From Acidicapsa dinghuensis (GTDB taxonomy: Bacteria > Acidobacteriota > Terriglobia > Terriglobales > Acidobacteriaceae), in contig NZ_JAGSYH010000008.1 of assembly GCF_025685685.1 (NCBI RefSeq), forward strand, positions 207,005-271,004: a stretch of 64,000 nt of DNA, written 5' to 3'. Position 1 is the stretch's first letter, and the number at the start of each line of letters is the position of its first letter. Below are positions 18,830 through 27,951 of this stretch, one piece after another. Below the pieces are notes generated by a model that was given only the letters and a program-made list of their open reading frames with translations, was not told the origin of the DNA and did no database searches. A program made the translations under genes and the position numbers.

Positions 18830-19393
18830 ATGCAAACCTTGCATTTCAAAACAGCTGTGGATTTCCGGCATTGGTTGGAGAAAAACCATGCGGAATCAGA
18901 GGGCATATGGTTGCACATTTTCAAAAAAGATCCGCTTGAGAAACCCCTGACCTATGCTGAAGCGCTTGATCAGGCGCTTTGCTATGGCTGGATCGATGGT
19001 CAGAAGAAGTCCTTCGACAAACTGTCATGGCTCCAGAAATTCACACCAAGACGCCCCAAAAGCGGTTGGTCGAAAATAAACACTCAACATGTGGAACGCC
19101 TTATGAAAGCAGGAGAGATGACCCCTGCGGGGATGGAGGCGGTTGAAGCAGCAAAAGCTGATGGCCGATGGAAAACCGCCTATGCTTCATCCAGGAATGC
19201 TAGCCCGCCGGAAGATTTTCTGAGGGAATTGAGTAAAAGTAAAAAAGCGGAGGCGTTTTTCAAGACGCTAAACAGAGCTAATGTTTATGCGATCGTTTAT
19301 CGCCTCGAAACGGCAAAGAAGCCCGAAACCAGAGAAAAACGGATGCAACTGATTCTTGCCATGATGGAGCAAGGCAAATCATTTCATCCTTGA
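18830..19393 (+). CDS. YdeI/OmpD-associated family protein
   Basis: A protein of 187 residues. Characteristic blocks are WLEKNHAESEGIWLHIFKKD, LTYAEALDQALCYGWIDGQKKSFD, FTPRRPKSGWSKINTQHVERLMKAGEMTPAG and the late FKTLNRANVYAIVYRLETAKKPETREKRM. The family is cytosolic and often annotated as linked to stress or bacteriocin resistance, with no clear biochemistry. Base composition is lower in G+C than neighbouring genes, which could reflect transfer. The 198-base gap after it precedes the tat operon. Confidence 0.88.
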   Translation: MQTLHFKTAVDFRHWLEKNHAESEGIWLHIFKKDPLEKPLTYAEALDQALCYGWIDGQKKSFDKLSWLQKFTPRRPKSGWSKINTQHVERLMKAGEMTPAGMEAVEAAKADGRWKTAYASSRNASPPEDFLRELSKSKKAEAFFKTLNRANVYAIVYRLETAKKPETREKRMQLILAMMEQGKSFHP

Positions 19394-19591
19394 TCCTACG
19401 TTACATTTGACCCTTTCCTAACCATTTCCCATCGGGTTGCCCCCCATATCGTTAAAACCTTACTGTTACCTCATATAGCCTGAGTCTGAGCCATGCGCAT
19501 GCGAGGGCTCACCCCGTTTGGTCCCCTTCACCGCCGACAGGTATCATTAGCCAAAGCCGGAATTTAGCCCGCATCAGGGCGTTAGGGATCG

Positions 19592-20251
19592 ATGGCAGCT
19601 TTGGTACCTCCTCTTCACATTCAGACCGCGAGCATCGGCATCCCCGACACGCTGTTCCTCATGCTGCTCGCCCTCGTCGTCTTCGGACCGCGCCGCCTAC
19701 CGGAGATTGGCCGACAGATCGGCAAACTCATGTATGAGTTCCGCAAGGTCTCCAACGATTTCAAATACCAGATGGAAGAAGAGTTGCGCGCCGCCGAAGA
19801 AGCCGACCGCCAGAAGAAGCTGGCCGCCGAGGCCGCAGCCAGAGCCGCCGCACCGCCTGCTCCAGAGCCGGCACCTGTTGAGCCCGCGAAGCCGGAAGCT
19901 ACGCAAGAACCCGAACCAACCGCCTACGGATACGCTTCCACCGCTGCCCCGGATACCGCGGAGGCTACACCATCCGTCGAAGGCGAAGTCCGTGGCGAGC
20001 CGCGCCGCTTCCCACCCGACCAGGTCCGCATTCAACCGCCCAGCACCGGCGAAACAGTCGCAGCCAACCGTCCTTTCCGGTCTACTTCAGCAGAAGCGCC
20101 AGCCGAAACCGCCGCCGAACCGGAAAATGCAACGGTAGCCGAAAGCACGGAAGCCACGGCCTCAGAAGTCTCAGCAATTACAGAATCCTCAGAAACACCC
20201 GCCAAAACCGGCGAATCATCAGGAATGGAGCAGCCAGCACACCATGCCTGA
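19592..20251 (+). CDS. tatB: Twin-arginine translocase subunit TatB/TatA-like
   Basis: A protein of 219 residues. One N-terminal membrane helix (residues about 16-32) ends in the FGPRRLPEIGRQIGKLMYEF hinge and amphipathic helix that define TatA/B proteins. An Ala/Glu/Pro-rich acidic tail fills residues 60-219 and is longer than in most TatA. Placement before tatC and the long tail favour TatB, though a single protein may serve both roles. It overlaps tatC by 8 bases. It works with TatC in exporting folded proteins with twin-arginine signals, such as the product at 61199-62434. Confidence 0.88.
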   Translation: MAALVPPLHIQTASIGIPDTLFLMLLALVVFGPRRLPEIGRQIGKLMYEFRKVSNDFKYQMEEELRAAEEADRQKKLAAEAAARAAAPPAPEPAPVEPAKPEATQEPEPTAYGYASTAAPDTAEATPSVEGEVRGEPRRFPPDQVRIQPPSTGETVAANRPFRSTSAEAPAETAAEPENATVAESTEATASEVSAITESSETPAKTGESSGMEQPAHHA

Positions 20252-21053
20252 TCTATCCAACGTGCCCGACGCGATCGATCGCGCCAAGGCAGCCATCAGC
20301 GACCGCGCCGAACTCCCAGGTATGAGCCTCTTCGAACACCTCGACGAGCTCCGCCGCCGCCTCATTCACTCCATCATCTATCTCGCCGCCGGATACGTCG
20401 TCGCCGTCTTCTTCGCGCCCCAGCTTTACAAAATTGTTCAGGCCCCACTCGACGCCATCCACGTCCAGCTTAATTTCACCCATCCAGCTGACCTCGTTAA
20501 CCTGCGCTACATTCAGATTCCCATCGTCGCCGGAGCCATCCTCGCCGCGCCCTTCATCCTCTTCCAGGTTTGGCTCTTCATCTCACCTGGCCTCTATCAG
20601 CGCGAAAAACGTTTCGTCGTGCCCTTCATGGCCTCGGCCATTATCCTTTTCTTCACCGGCACCTACCTCGGCTATCACTTCGTCTTTCCCGGCATGATGA
20701 AGTTCCTCATCAGCGACCTTAGCAAGCAGCTCGGCGTTCATCCCATCATCAGCATCGAGGAATACACCAGCTTCTTCATGTCGCTCATCCTCGGGATGGG
20801 CGCTGTCTTTGAGATGCCGGTCGTCATCTTCTTCCTGGCTATGTTCGGCATCGTCAGTCCGAAGTTTCTGTGGAAGAACTTCCGCTACGCTATCCTCGTC
20901 ATCTTCATCATCGTCGAGATCATCACGCCCTCGCCCGACATCACCACGCAATTCGCCTTCGCCGTTCCCATGCTGCTGCTCTACATCATCAGTATCGGCG
21001 TAGCATGGTGGGTGCACCCTGACCGCAAACGTGTAAAGGAGCAGGCAGCATGA
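20244..21053 (+). CDS. tatC: Twin-arginine translocase subunit TatC
   Basis: A protein of 269 residues with six membrane helices. Family motifs are MSLFEHLDELRRRLIHS at about residue 28 (signal-peptide recognition site), LFISPGLYQREKRFVVPF, and SPKFLWKNFRYAILVIF followed by ITPSPDITTQ. It forms the receptor of the Tat translocase in the inner membrane. Its start overlaps tatB by 8 bases and its stop overlaps the downstream M28 peptidase by 4 bases (ATGA), so all three are one operon. Confidence 0.96.
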   Translation: MPDLSNVPDAIDRAKAAISDRAELPGMSLFEHLDELRRRLIHSIIYLAAGYVVAVFFAPQLYKIVQAPLDAIHVQLNFTHPADLVNLRYIQIPIVAGAILAAPFILFQVWLFISPGLYQREKRFVVPFMASAIILFFTGTYLGYHFVFPGMMKFLISDLSKQLGVHPIISIEEYTSFFMSLILGMGAVFEMPVVIFFLAMFGIVSPKFLWKNFRYAILVIFIIVEIITPSPDITTQFAFAVPMLLLYIISIGVAWWVHPDRKRVKEQAA

Positions 21054-21997
21054 GACCGCAGCGCGCATTGTCGGCAGCACTCTTCTTAGGACTTGTCCTG
21101 CCCGCCTCCGCGCCCATCTCCGCTCTTGCCCAGCACTTCAATGGCGACCGCGCCTTCGACATCACGAAACAATTCGTCGCTATCGGCCCACGCTGGGCAG
21201 GCAGCCCCGGTCATGCCAAGGCCGAATCCTTCCTACGCAACGAATTCAAGCACGACCATCTCGAAGAAGACACCTTCACTGCCAACACCCCCATCGGCCC
21301 CGTGCCGATGCACAACTTCATCGTCAAGTTTCCCGGTAAAAAGGATGGTGTCATTGTCCTCTGCACTCACTACGAAACCAACTACCCGCTCAAAGACACC
21401 AGTTTCTTAGGCGCCAATGACGGCGGCGCAACGACGGGCCTGCTCATCGAGATCGCCAACGAGTTGCGCCCGCAAATGACCGGCGGCAAGCTCGACGGCT
21501 ACAGTGTCTGGCTGCTCTTTGACGACGGCGAAGAAGCCATCGCCAACCCGCCCTACAGCGCCAACCAGTGGAGCGACTCCACAGCCATGTGGGGCACCCG
21601 CCATCTAGCCGCCAAATGGAGCCAGGACGGCACGCTGCAGCGCATCAAAGCCTTCCTGCTCGCCGACATGATCGGCGACAAAGACCTCGATGTCTTGAAG
21701 GAATCCCAATCCACACCATGGCTAACCGCTCTGGTAGCCGAAGCTGCCCGTAACACCGGCCACGCAAAATATTTCTTCGCGTCCGAAGGCGCGGAAGAAG
21801 ACGACCATCTGCCTTTCCTCAAGCGTGGCGTACCATCCATCGACATCATCGACGTCAACTACGGACCGCACAACGCCCAAACCCCCGACGGCTGGCACCA
21901 CACCCCGCAGGACACCATGGACAAAATCAGCGCCAAGAGCCTCACCATCTCCGGTGACGTCTTCCTCGAATCAATCAAACTCATCGATCGCCGCTAG
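21050..21997 (+). CDS. M28 family peptidase / glutaminyl-cyclase-like protein, exported
   Basis: A protein of 315 residues with a signal peptide ending near ALAQ. Metal-site motifs: VLCTHYETNY (His, with Glu in the second position), GANDGGATTG (Asp), LFDDGEEA (Glu), FLLADMIGD (Asp) and WHHTPQDTMD (His). The LFDDGEEA form and single-zinc pattern resemble glutaminyl-peptide cyclotransferases more than the M28 protein at 7340. Its ATG overlaps the tatC stop. It lacks a twin-arginine motif (its first residues are MRPQRALSAALF), so the operon link is not through being a Tat cargo. Convergent overlap of 4 bases with the next gene. Confidence 0.88.
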   Translation: MRPQRALSAALFLGLVLPASAPISALAQHFNGDRAFDITKQFVAIGPRWAGSPGHAKAESFLRNEFKHDHLEEDTFTANTPIGPVPMHNFIVKFPGKKDGVIVLCTHYETNYPLKDTSFLGANDGGATTGLLIEIANELRPQMTGGKLDGYSVWLLFDDGEEAIANPPYSANQWSDSTAMWGTRHLAAKWSQDGTLQRIKAFLLADMIGDKDLDVLKESQSTPWLTALVAEAARNTGHAKYFFASEGAEEDDHLPFLKRGVPSIDIIDVNYGPHNAQTPDGWHHTPQDTMDKISAKSLTISGDVFLESIKLIDRR

Positions 21998-22944
21998 ACT
22001 TTGCCTGCGGCTCCATTCACAAACCGGCACCGGCTTCCCTCGTTGCCGCGCGCCTGGTGCATCGCTCCATCCGCCAGTCGCATCAGCGTAGCCGAATCGT
22101 TTGCATCCTGCGGATACACGCTGATACCCACACTGCAAGCTGTCTGTATCGCGTCTGCCTCTGCCATGTACGGCTTCTCGAACTCGTCGATAAGCTTGGT
22201 TGCAACAGCCTCCACATCGCTCAGCGAACGAACTCCCGGCACAAGCACCACAAACTCATCCGCGCCGAGCCTGCAAACCGTATCGGACTCGCGCATCACC
22301 GCGCCAATGCGAAACGCCGCCTCACGCACCAGCGCATCGCCGGCGGCAGCTCCAACTTCGCTGCGCACGCGCGTCAGATCATCCAGCCCAATGAAGATCA
22401 CGGCAAGCTGTTCATTGTTGCGGTCGGCAAACTTCGTCGCCTGCTCCAGCCTGTCCACAAGTAGTATTCGATTCGGCAGCCCGGTCAGCGGATCATGCTG
22501 AGTTGAGTGCGAAATCCGCTCCGCCAACTCCATCACACGGCTCGTATCGTGCAGCACCAGAACACAGCCGCTGCCTGTTCCGTCGTCGGCTGAATACCGT
22601 GAAGCCAATACTTCAACAGAAATTCGCCGTCCATCCTCACCGAGCAACGTAAGCTGTTTCAGCCCGGCTGCGACTGTCTCGCCGTTGGTTCCTGCTCGCA
22701 TCGCCTCTTCTGCAATAGTTTTCAGAGAGACACTCGCGTCGGCAGCCATCTGGAACACCGCATCCACTAGCTTTCCAGAGGCATCAGAACTCAGCTGCCC
22801 GCACAAAGCCTCAGCCGCCGGATTCAACGCCTGAACCCGCGCCTCTGAATCTGCCGTCACCACTGCATCGCGTATCAACTGCAGCGTCACGCACAGCAGA
22901 TTGGGGGAATCCTGCATCATCGCGATACGGCTATCGTAACGCAT
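21994..22944 (-). CDS. PAS-GGDEF protein with degenerate active site
   Basis: A protein of 316 residues. A PAS-like sensor covers about residues 15-140 and a GGDEF domain about 145-310, opening STQHDPLTGLPNRILLVDRL. The signature loop is RLGADEFVVLVP (GADEF at 227-231), and the upstream metal-binding segment reads FIGLDDLTRVRSEVGAAAGD where active enzymes usually have F-x-D-L-D-x-F-K-x-I-N-D. Both changes suggest weak or absent diguanylate cyclase activity; a c-di-GMP or GTP binding role is possible. There is no membrane segment and no EAL domain. It is convergent with the M28 gene. Confidence 0.88.
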   Translation of the reverse strand: MRYDSRIAMMQDSPNLLCVTLQLIRDAVVTADSEARVQALNPAAEALCGQLSSDASGKLVDAVFQMAADASVSLKTIAEEAMRAGTNGETVAAGLKQLTLLGEDGRRISVEVLASRYSADDGTGSGCVLVLHDTSRVMELAERISHSTQHDPLTGLPNRILLVDRLEQATKFADRNNEQLAVIFIGLDDLTRVRSEVGAAAGDALVREAAFRIGAVMRESDTVCRLGADEFVVLVPGVRSLSDVEAVATKLIDEFEKPYMAEADAIQTACSVGISVYPQDANDSATLMRLADGAMHQARGNEGSRCRFVNGAAGKV

Positions 22945-23051
22945 TTTAGTCCCTATCTCTCAAAGGAACAATACGTTTATCCATCGGCAGGCTGTCTACT
23001 CCGTCTCCAACCCATATCCAGCAGCCGGACAGCATGCTCTAGCATCAAGAC

Positions 23052-23969
23052 ATGCACGTTGCGACGGCGATCCAAGCTCTCAATCCAGCCCTATGGAACC
23101 GTCAGATCGCCGGCGCCCCACTCCTGTGGTGGATCGGCTTCCACATCGCCGTCCTCGCTCTCGTCACCGCCGACGCACTGCTGCCGCATAGCCGCACCGA
23201 TAAGCCCCGACCCAAGCTCGCATGGCTCTGGAGCTTGTTTGTAGCCTGTGCCGCTGGCGGATTCGCCTTCTGGCTCAACTTCGAAAAAGGCCATCAGGCA
23301 GCACTCGAATTCGCTTCCGGCTACACCATCGAGACATCGCTCAGCATCGATAATCTCTTCGTCTTTCTCATCCTCTTTCGCGGATTCCGCATCAGCCACC
23401 GCGAGCAGCACCGCGCCCTGCTCTGGGGCGTCTTCGGAGCCATCCTCCTCCGCGCTGTCTTCATTGTCCTCGGTGTCTCGCTGCTCGACCGCTTCGAATG
23501 GGTTTCCTACATCTTTGGAACCATCCTGCTCTATGCGGCCTGGCGACTACTACGCGGCCAGTCAGCCTCCGACGCGCTCCCCGGCTGGGTCATCCAGCTC
23601 CAGAAACACCAGCGCAGCCTGCTCTTCGTCATCCTGGCCGTCGAAGCCACTGACCTGCTCTTCGCCGTAGACTCCATCCCCGCCGTGCTCGCCGTCTCGC
23701 GCGACCCCTTCGTCGTCTACACGTCCAACATCGCGGCCATCCTCGGCCTGCGCTCGCTCTACTTCGCGCTCTCCAGCCTCTTGGATCACTTCCACTACCT
23801 GCACTACGGCCTCGGAGCGCTGCTCGCCTTCGTCGCAGCCAAAATGTTCCTGGCGCACTGGATCGAAATCCCTACCGTCTGGTCGCTCGCCATCATGGCC
23901 GTGATTCTCGGCATTTGTGCGCTCTTCTCGATTCTGCATGCGCCAAGACATATTACAAAACGCGGATGA
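23052..23969 (+). CDS. TerC/Alx family integral membrane protein
   Basis: A protein of 305 residues with about nine membrane helices. Diagnostic parts are SGYTIETSLSIDNLFVFLILF, the second acidic repeat VEATDLLFAVDSIPAVLAVSRDPFVVYTSN and ILGLRSLYFALSSLLDHFHYLHYGL. The paired acidic motifs lie inside helices and are associated with metal ion (Mn2+) movement in Alx/TerC proteins. The 107-base leader shows no yybP-ykoY type Mn riboswitch by eye. The next gene, nadB, is convergent with an 18-base gap. Confidence 0.94.
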   Translation: MHVATAIQALNPALWNRQIAGAPLLWWIGFHIAVLALVTADALLPHSRTDKPRPKLAWLWSLFVACAAGGFAFWLNFEKGHQAALEFASGYTIETSLSIDNLFVFLILFRGFRISHREQHRALLWGVFGAILLRAVFIVLGVSLLDRFEWVSYIFGTILLYAAWRLLRGQSASDALPGWVIQLQKHQRSLLFVILAVEATDLLFAVDSIPAVLAVSRDPFVVYTSNIAAILGLRSLYFALSSLLDHFHYLHYGLGALLAFVAAKMFLAHWIEIPTVWSLAIMAVILGICALFSILHAPRHITKRG

Positions 23970-23987
23970 GCAAGTTGCTTGCCGTTT

Positions 23988-25622
23988 TCAGATAGGTTCA
24001 AATCGAACTATGCCATCTGAATCCACAATAGAATGATTGGGAAATTGAATATCGTTCCGCTTTGGATAGTCTTTGCGAAAGTGCGCTCCCCTGCTCTCCT
24101 TGCGCTCCAACGCTGACTCGATAATCATCCAAGCAATGTGCAACAAAGCTCCTGCCTCAACCAATGCCCGGCTCGACTGCGCTTTTCTGACTAATGCTTC
24201 GTAGCGTTCGAGCATTGGCCAAAAGCGATCGAAACCAGCTCGCAAACCAGACTCATCTCGCAACAAGCCTGCATGCTGCCACATCATCGTCCGCAACTCG
24301 GTGATAATTGGCACAATCTCCTCGTCAACCTGTTTGGAACCGCTTCGCTTCGACTCTCTTTCGAACCGCACAAGCGACAATCTATCCCCAAGCATCGCCT
24401 CCGCCGCCCGAACCCCAAACACCAGCCCCTCCAGCAGCGAATTCGAAGCCAGCCGGTTCGCCCCATGCACACCCGTGCAAGCTGCCTCACCCGCCGCATA
24501 CAGCCCCGGCAAACTCGTGCGTCCATCCAGATCCGTGCGAATCCCGCCCATCAGGTAATGCGCCGCCGGCCGCACCGGAATCAAATCCGCCGCCAGATCC
24601 AACCCATGCCGCGCAAGAAACCCACTGATCCCCGGAAACCGCTCATGAATCGCGACCCCATGCACCTTGCCATCCAGATGCCGCATGTCCAGATACACCG
24701 GCCGCGCATTTCCCGCAGCATCCGACGCAAGTGGATACAGGCCCTCACGCGCAATCGCCCGCGCCACCACATCCCGCGGAGCCAGCTCCAGTCCGGCATG
24801 ATAGCGCTCCATAAAACGCTCTCCCCGATCGTTGCGCAAATAAGCGCCCTCACCCCGCAGCGCCTCCGAAAGCAGAAACCGCGCCACCCCCGGCAGCGAC
24901 AGCGCCGTCGGATGAAACTGATAAAACTCCATATCCGCCAGCTCAGCCCCAGCCAGCGCCGCCAACGCAATCCCATCCCCCGTAGTCACCGCCGGATTCG
25001 TCGTATCCGAATACACCTGGCCCGCACCACCAGAAGCAATCAGCACAGCCCGCGCCATCACGCGCCGTTGTGCATTTGCATCGCCGCGCGCACTCGTCAC
25101 GTCAACGCCACACACACAACCATCCACGACAATCAGCCGAGTCGCCATCGTCCACTCAGCAAACCTGATCCGCGAATTGCCCAACGCCAGCGCCGCCAGC
25201 GAACGGCTGATCTCCGCCCCGGTAGCATCTCCATTGGCATGCAATATACGTGGCCTCGAATGCGCAGCCTCGCGCGTCCGAAGTAGCCTTCCACCCTCAG
25301 CCGCAGGCTCGCGATCAAACCGCGCACCCCACTCAATCAGCTCAGCAACACGCTCCGGCCCTTCGGCCACCAGCACCTGCGCCGCATCACGATTCACCAG
25401 CCCATCGCCCGCCGCAATCGTGTCCTCTAGATGCAGAGCAATCTCCCCGCGATCCTGCTCCGCTACCGCAATCCCGCCCTGCGCATAGTGCGTGTTCGAT
25501 TCACCAACCGCCTCTTTCGTCACCACCAGCACATCGCCGTGCTCAGCCAGCGCAACAGCAGCACGCAATCCAGCAACACCAGCGCCAATCACCAGATAAT
25601 CGACTAATTCCAATTGCGGCAT
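23988..25622 (-). CDS. nadB: L-aspartate oxidase NadB
   Basis: A protein of 544 residues from the ATG at 25622; a TTG at 25640 gives a 6-residue extension. NadB oxidises L-aspartate to iminoaspartate with FAD. The dinucleotide-binding start VDYLVIGAGVAGLRAAVALAE and the substrate region GESNTHYAQGGIAVAEQDRG are typical, as are the catalytic-loop HSRPRILHANGDATGAEI and the C-terminal ANRLASNSLLEGLVFG. The last 100 residues form the succinate-dehydrogenase-like helical domain. It supplies NadA (16967-18226). Confidence 0.96.
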   Translation of the reverse strand: MPQLELVDYLVIGAGVAGLRAAVALAEHGDVLVVTKEAVGESNTHYAQGGIAVAEQDRGEIALHLEDTIAAGDGLVNRDAAQVLVAEGPERVAELIEWGARFDREPAAEGGRLLRTREAAHSRPRILHANGDATGAEISRSLAALALGNSRIRFAEWTMATRLIVVDGCVCGVDVTSARGDANAQRRVMARAVLIASGGAGQVYSDTTNPAVTTGDGIALAALAGAELADMEFYQFHPTALSLPGVARFLLSEALRGEGAYLRNDRGERFMERYHAGLELAPRDVVARAIAREGLYPLASDAAGNARPVYLDMRHLDGKVHGVAIHERFPGISGFLARHGLDLAADLIPVRPAAHYLMGGIRTDLDGRTSLPGLYAAGEAACTGVHGANRLASNSLLEGLVFGVRAAEAMLGDRLSLVRFERESKRSGSKQVDEEIVPIITELRTMMWQHAGLLRDESGLRAGFDRFWPMLERYEALVRKAQSSRALVEAGALLHIAWMIIESALERKESRGAHFRKDYPKRNDIQFPNHSIVDSDGIVRFEPI

Positions 25623-25691
25623 AACCTCTGAGACTACCAAAGTACGTCAGCACAGCCACTGCTCATACAATCGGATGCACACGAACCCAAT

Positions 25692-26258
25692 ATGTTTCGA
25701 AGACTCGCAATGCGCTTGGCCGATAAAATTCACATCCTGTGGAAGCGGCTGCTGTCGTACCGCAAAGTTCAGTGGAGTCTGGCAGACTATCCGATCCGGC
25801 TCAAGAAGCAGAGTCCTGAGCAGCCTTACGTGGGCCAGCGTTTCAAAACTCCGCCCTATCATGCACAAATCCTGAACTGGCATGTCTCTGGCAGCGGCGA
25901 AACAAAAGAGGAAGCGATCCGCGACCTCGATCAGAGCTTCTCTGAACGCAAAACAAAGCTAGTGAATGAGGGTAAACCCGTGCCCCGTCCCGGTACGAAA
26001 GTCCCCATCGAGTTCGCCTCACAAGAGAAGACAAATGCCTTTCCATCCTTGACCGATGATTTTATCCACCGCGTCTTGCAACTGGAATGGGCCTGGATCT
26101 CCGATGAATCGAGTATGTGGGACTTTCACACCGCAGACAACAATGATGAGTTCGTCGCGCGTATTAAGGAAATCTATGATGTAGACGTATCGGACATCGA
26201 ATCGGCCAAACTTTGGCAAATTTTCGAACGCATCGAATCGAAGCGCAATGCCTTTTGA
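25692..26258 (+). CDS. HicB-like fold protein, unknown role
   Basis: A protein of 188 residues. Residues about 50-100 carry a HicB-like (partial RNase H fold) signature: HAQILNWHVSGSGETKEEAI then RDLDQSF. The C-terminal half (FPSLTDDFIHRVLQLEWAWISDESSMWDF) is acidic and aromatic. No HicA toxin gene accompanies it, so it is not a classical antitoxin. N-terminal Met choices at 25692 and 25710 are both plausible. Base composition is lower in G+C than its neighbours. Confidence 0.68.
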   Translation: MFRRLAMRLADKIHILWKRLLSYRKVQWSLADYPIRLKKQSPEQPYVGQRFKTPPYHAQILNWHVSGSGETKEEAIRDLDQSFSERKTKLVNEGKPVPRPGTKVPIEFASQEKTNAFPSLTDDFIHRVLQLEWAWISDESSMWDFHTADNNDEFVARIKEIYDVDVSDIESAKLWQIFERIESKRNAF

Positions 26259-26313
26259 ATTACGACGATGGCTTCCAACTCAGGAAATTTCCAAATCAAA
26301 GCTCATCATCTGT

Positions 26314-26715
26314 TCAATCTTTGCCCAAACTCTTCGCCCAAACTCTGCCCAGCAACCCACGCGGTTCAACGCTCGCAAAATGAAGCACGTCAGCAACTCT
26401 TGACGGCATCGAAGGTTGTATCACCGGAAAATCGCAGTTCTCAACGCCGATTCGCTTCTGTATCTCCGGATCGCGTCCGCGATAACGATGGCAATTGAAT
26501 TCCTGGGCATCGAGAACAGCGATTGCTTGCTCTATTTCTTGCGTATTACCGGGCTGCTCCTTCCAGTAACAAACCGGGGATGGATCGTTAGTCCATCCCA
26601 CCAAGTCCGGAGCCGCAACCTGAGGCACGCCGCAAGTAACGCAACAATCACTCAGCACGTAGAAATCTTCCGAGTACGCTTGAGACGAAGCCGCGAGAGC
26701 TTCAGAGTTTTCCAT
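26314..26715 (-). CDS. Small ferredoxin-like cysteine protein
   Basis: A protein of 133 residues from the ATG at 26715 (a TTG at 26733 is possible). Ordered cysteines and conserved-looking blocks are FYVLSDCCVTCGVPQVAAPD, then SPVCYWKEQP, then FNCHRYRGRDPEIQKRI. This layout (C-x-x-C, a Cys-Tyr, QP and Cys-x-RY) resembles small uncharacterised proteins annotated as 4Fe-4S ferredoxin-like. Whether it binds a cluster or zinc cannot be told. It is divergent from aroB, with only 81 bases between starts. Confidence 0.65.
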   Translation of the reverse strand: MENSEALAASSQAYSEDFYVLSDCCVTCGVPQVAAPDLVGWTNDPSPVCYWKEQPGNTQEIEQAIAVLDAQEFNCHRYRGRDPEIQKRIGVENCDFPVIQPSMPSRVADVLHFASVEPRGLLGRVWAKSLGKD

Positions 26716-26796
26716 CTCTACACCCCGCTCCAAGTTTATGAAGACTCGTCTGCATCAAGCCACGCCAAAATCCCGCATCGTGACCACTGCGTTACG

Positions 26797-27951
26797 ATGA
26801 AGAAGATGCAGATAGTCAAAGTCCAGACTCCATCCGCGCAGTACCAGATCTTCGCCGGCACCGGTCTTATCGACACTCTAGAAGCGCGCATGACGCGCAT
26901 CCTAGCCGCCCTCGGACGCAAACTCCCCAAGCGCCTCTTCATCCTCACCTCTCCCGAAATATGGGACCTCTGGTCCAAACGCATCCTCAGCTCCTTCACC
27001 AACACGCCGACCATCCTCCTGCTCCCCGCAGGCGAGCGCCACAAAAACCTCCGCTCTGTCGAAAAGCTCCTGCGTGAGATGGCCAAAGCAGGCGGCGACC
27101 GCAGCTCCATCCTCATCGCCTTCGGCGGAGGCATCGTCGGCGACGTAGGCGGCTTCGTCGCCTCCAGCTTCATGCGCGGCATCGACTTCTTCCAGGTCCC
27201 CTCCACATTCCTCTCGCAGGTCGACTCATCCGTCGGCGGCAAGGTCGGCGTCAATCTCCCCGAAGGCAAAAATCTCGTCGGCGCATTCCACCATCCGCTC
27301 GCCGTCTTCGCCGACATGGAACTGCTCAACACTCTCCCCGATCGCGAGCTCCGCGCCGGCCTCTTCGAAAGCGTCAAGGCAGGCATGATCCGCGACCGTG
27401 CTCTCCTTCGCTTCATGGAAGAGAACTCCGCCCGCATCCTGGGCCGCGACACCGCATCGCTTGAAAAAGTCATCGCCGCCTCCATCCGCATGAAGGCCGA
27501 CGTCGTCAGCAAAGACGAGCGCGAAAACGGCCTGCGCATGATCCTCAACCTCGGCCACACCCTCGGCCACGCCATCGAGTCCGTCACCGGCTATCGCAAG
27601 CTGCTCCACGGCGAAGCCGTCGGCTGGGGCATCATCGCCGCGCTCCATCTCGGCCGCAAACGACGCACCATCTCCGAAGCCCAGTTCGACCGCCTCATGG
27701 GCCTCGTCTATCTCTACGGCCCTCTGCCCGCGCTCAAGCTCAACCCCCAGCGCCTGGTCGACGCCAGCGCAAAGGATAAGAAGCACCGTGGCGACGTCCG
27801 CCGCTTCATCCTGCCCGTAGGCATCGGCGACGCCACCGTTGTTGAAGACGTCACCACCGATGAACTGCTCGAAGCCGCCCGTTACATGCTCGCCCTGGCG
27901 AAAGCTCTTCCCGAGCAAGTGGAAGTGAAAGTGCTCGCTGCCCATGGATAA
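26797..27951 (+). CDS. aroB: 3-dehydroquinate synthase AroB
   Basis: A protein of 384 residues from the ATG at 26797; the open frame extends further upstream but would overlap the divergent ferredoxin-like gene and has no family match. AroB converts DAHP to 3-dehydroquinate with NAD+ and Zn2+. Motifs: ILIAFGGGIVGDVGGFVASS (NAD site), VPSTFLSQVDSSVGGKVGVN, ESVKAGMIRD with the metal Glu, ILNLGHTLGHAIE and LLHGEAVGWG with the metal His residues. First gene of an overlapping three-gene operon with an orphan ORF and menG. aroC is at 35952-37130. Confidence 0.97.
   Translation: MKKMQIVKVQTPSAQYQIFAGTGLIDTLEARMTRILAALGRKLPKRLFILTSPEIWDLWSKRILSSFTNTPTILLLPAGERHKNLRSVEKLLREMAKAGGDRSSILIAFGGGIVGDVGGFVASSFMRGIDFFQVPSTFLSQVDSSVGGKVGVNLPEGKNLVGAFHHPLAVFADMELLNTLPDRELRAGLFESVKAGMIRDRALLRFMEENSARILGRDTASLEKVIAASIRMKADVVSKDERENGLRMILNLGHTLGHAIESVTGYRKLLHGEAVGWGIIAALHLGRKRRTISEAQFDRLMGLVYLYGPLPALKLNPQRLVDASAKDKKHRGDVRRFILPVGIGDATVVEDVTTDELLEAARYMLALAKALPEQVEVKVLAAHG

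Noticed and set aside
22945..23051. Possible Mn2+ (yybP-ykoY) riboswitch before the TerC gene
   Set aside because: The leader is only 107 bases and no conserved paired loop elements could be seen.
24273..25286. A 337-codon plus-strand frame opposite nadB
   Set aside because: Antisense shadow of a clear L-aspartate oxidase gene; Arg/His/Pro-rich without domains.
26416..26796. Upstream in-frame extension of aroB (127 codons)
   Set aside because: Overlaps the divergent ferredoxin-like gene and is unlike any AroB N-terminus; the ATG at 26797 gives the normal length.
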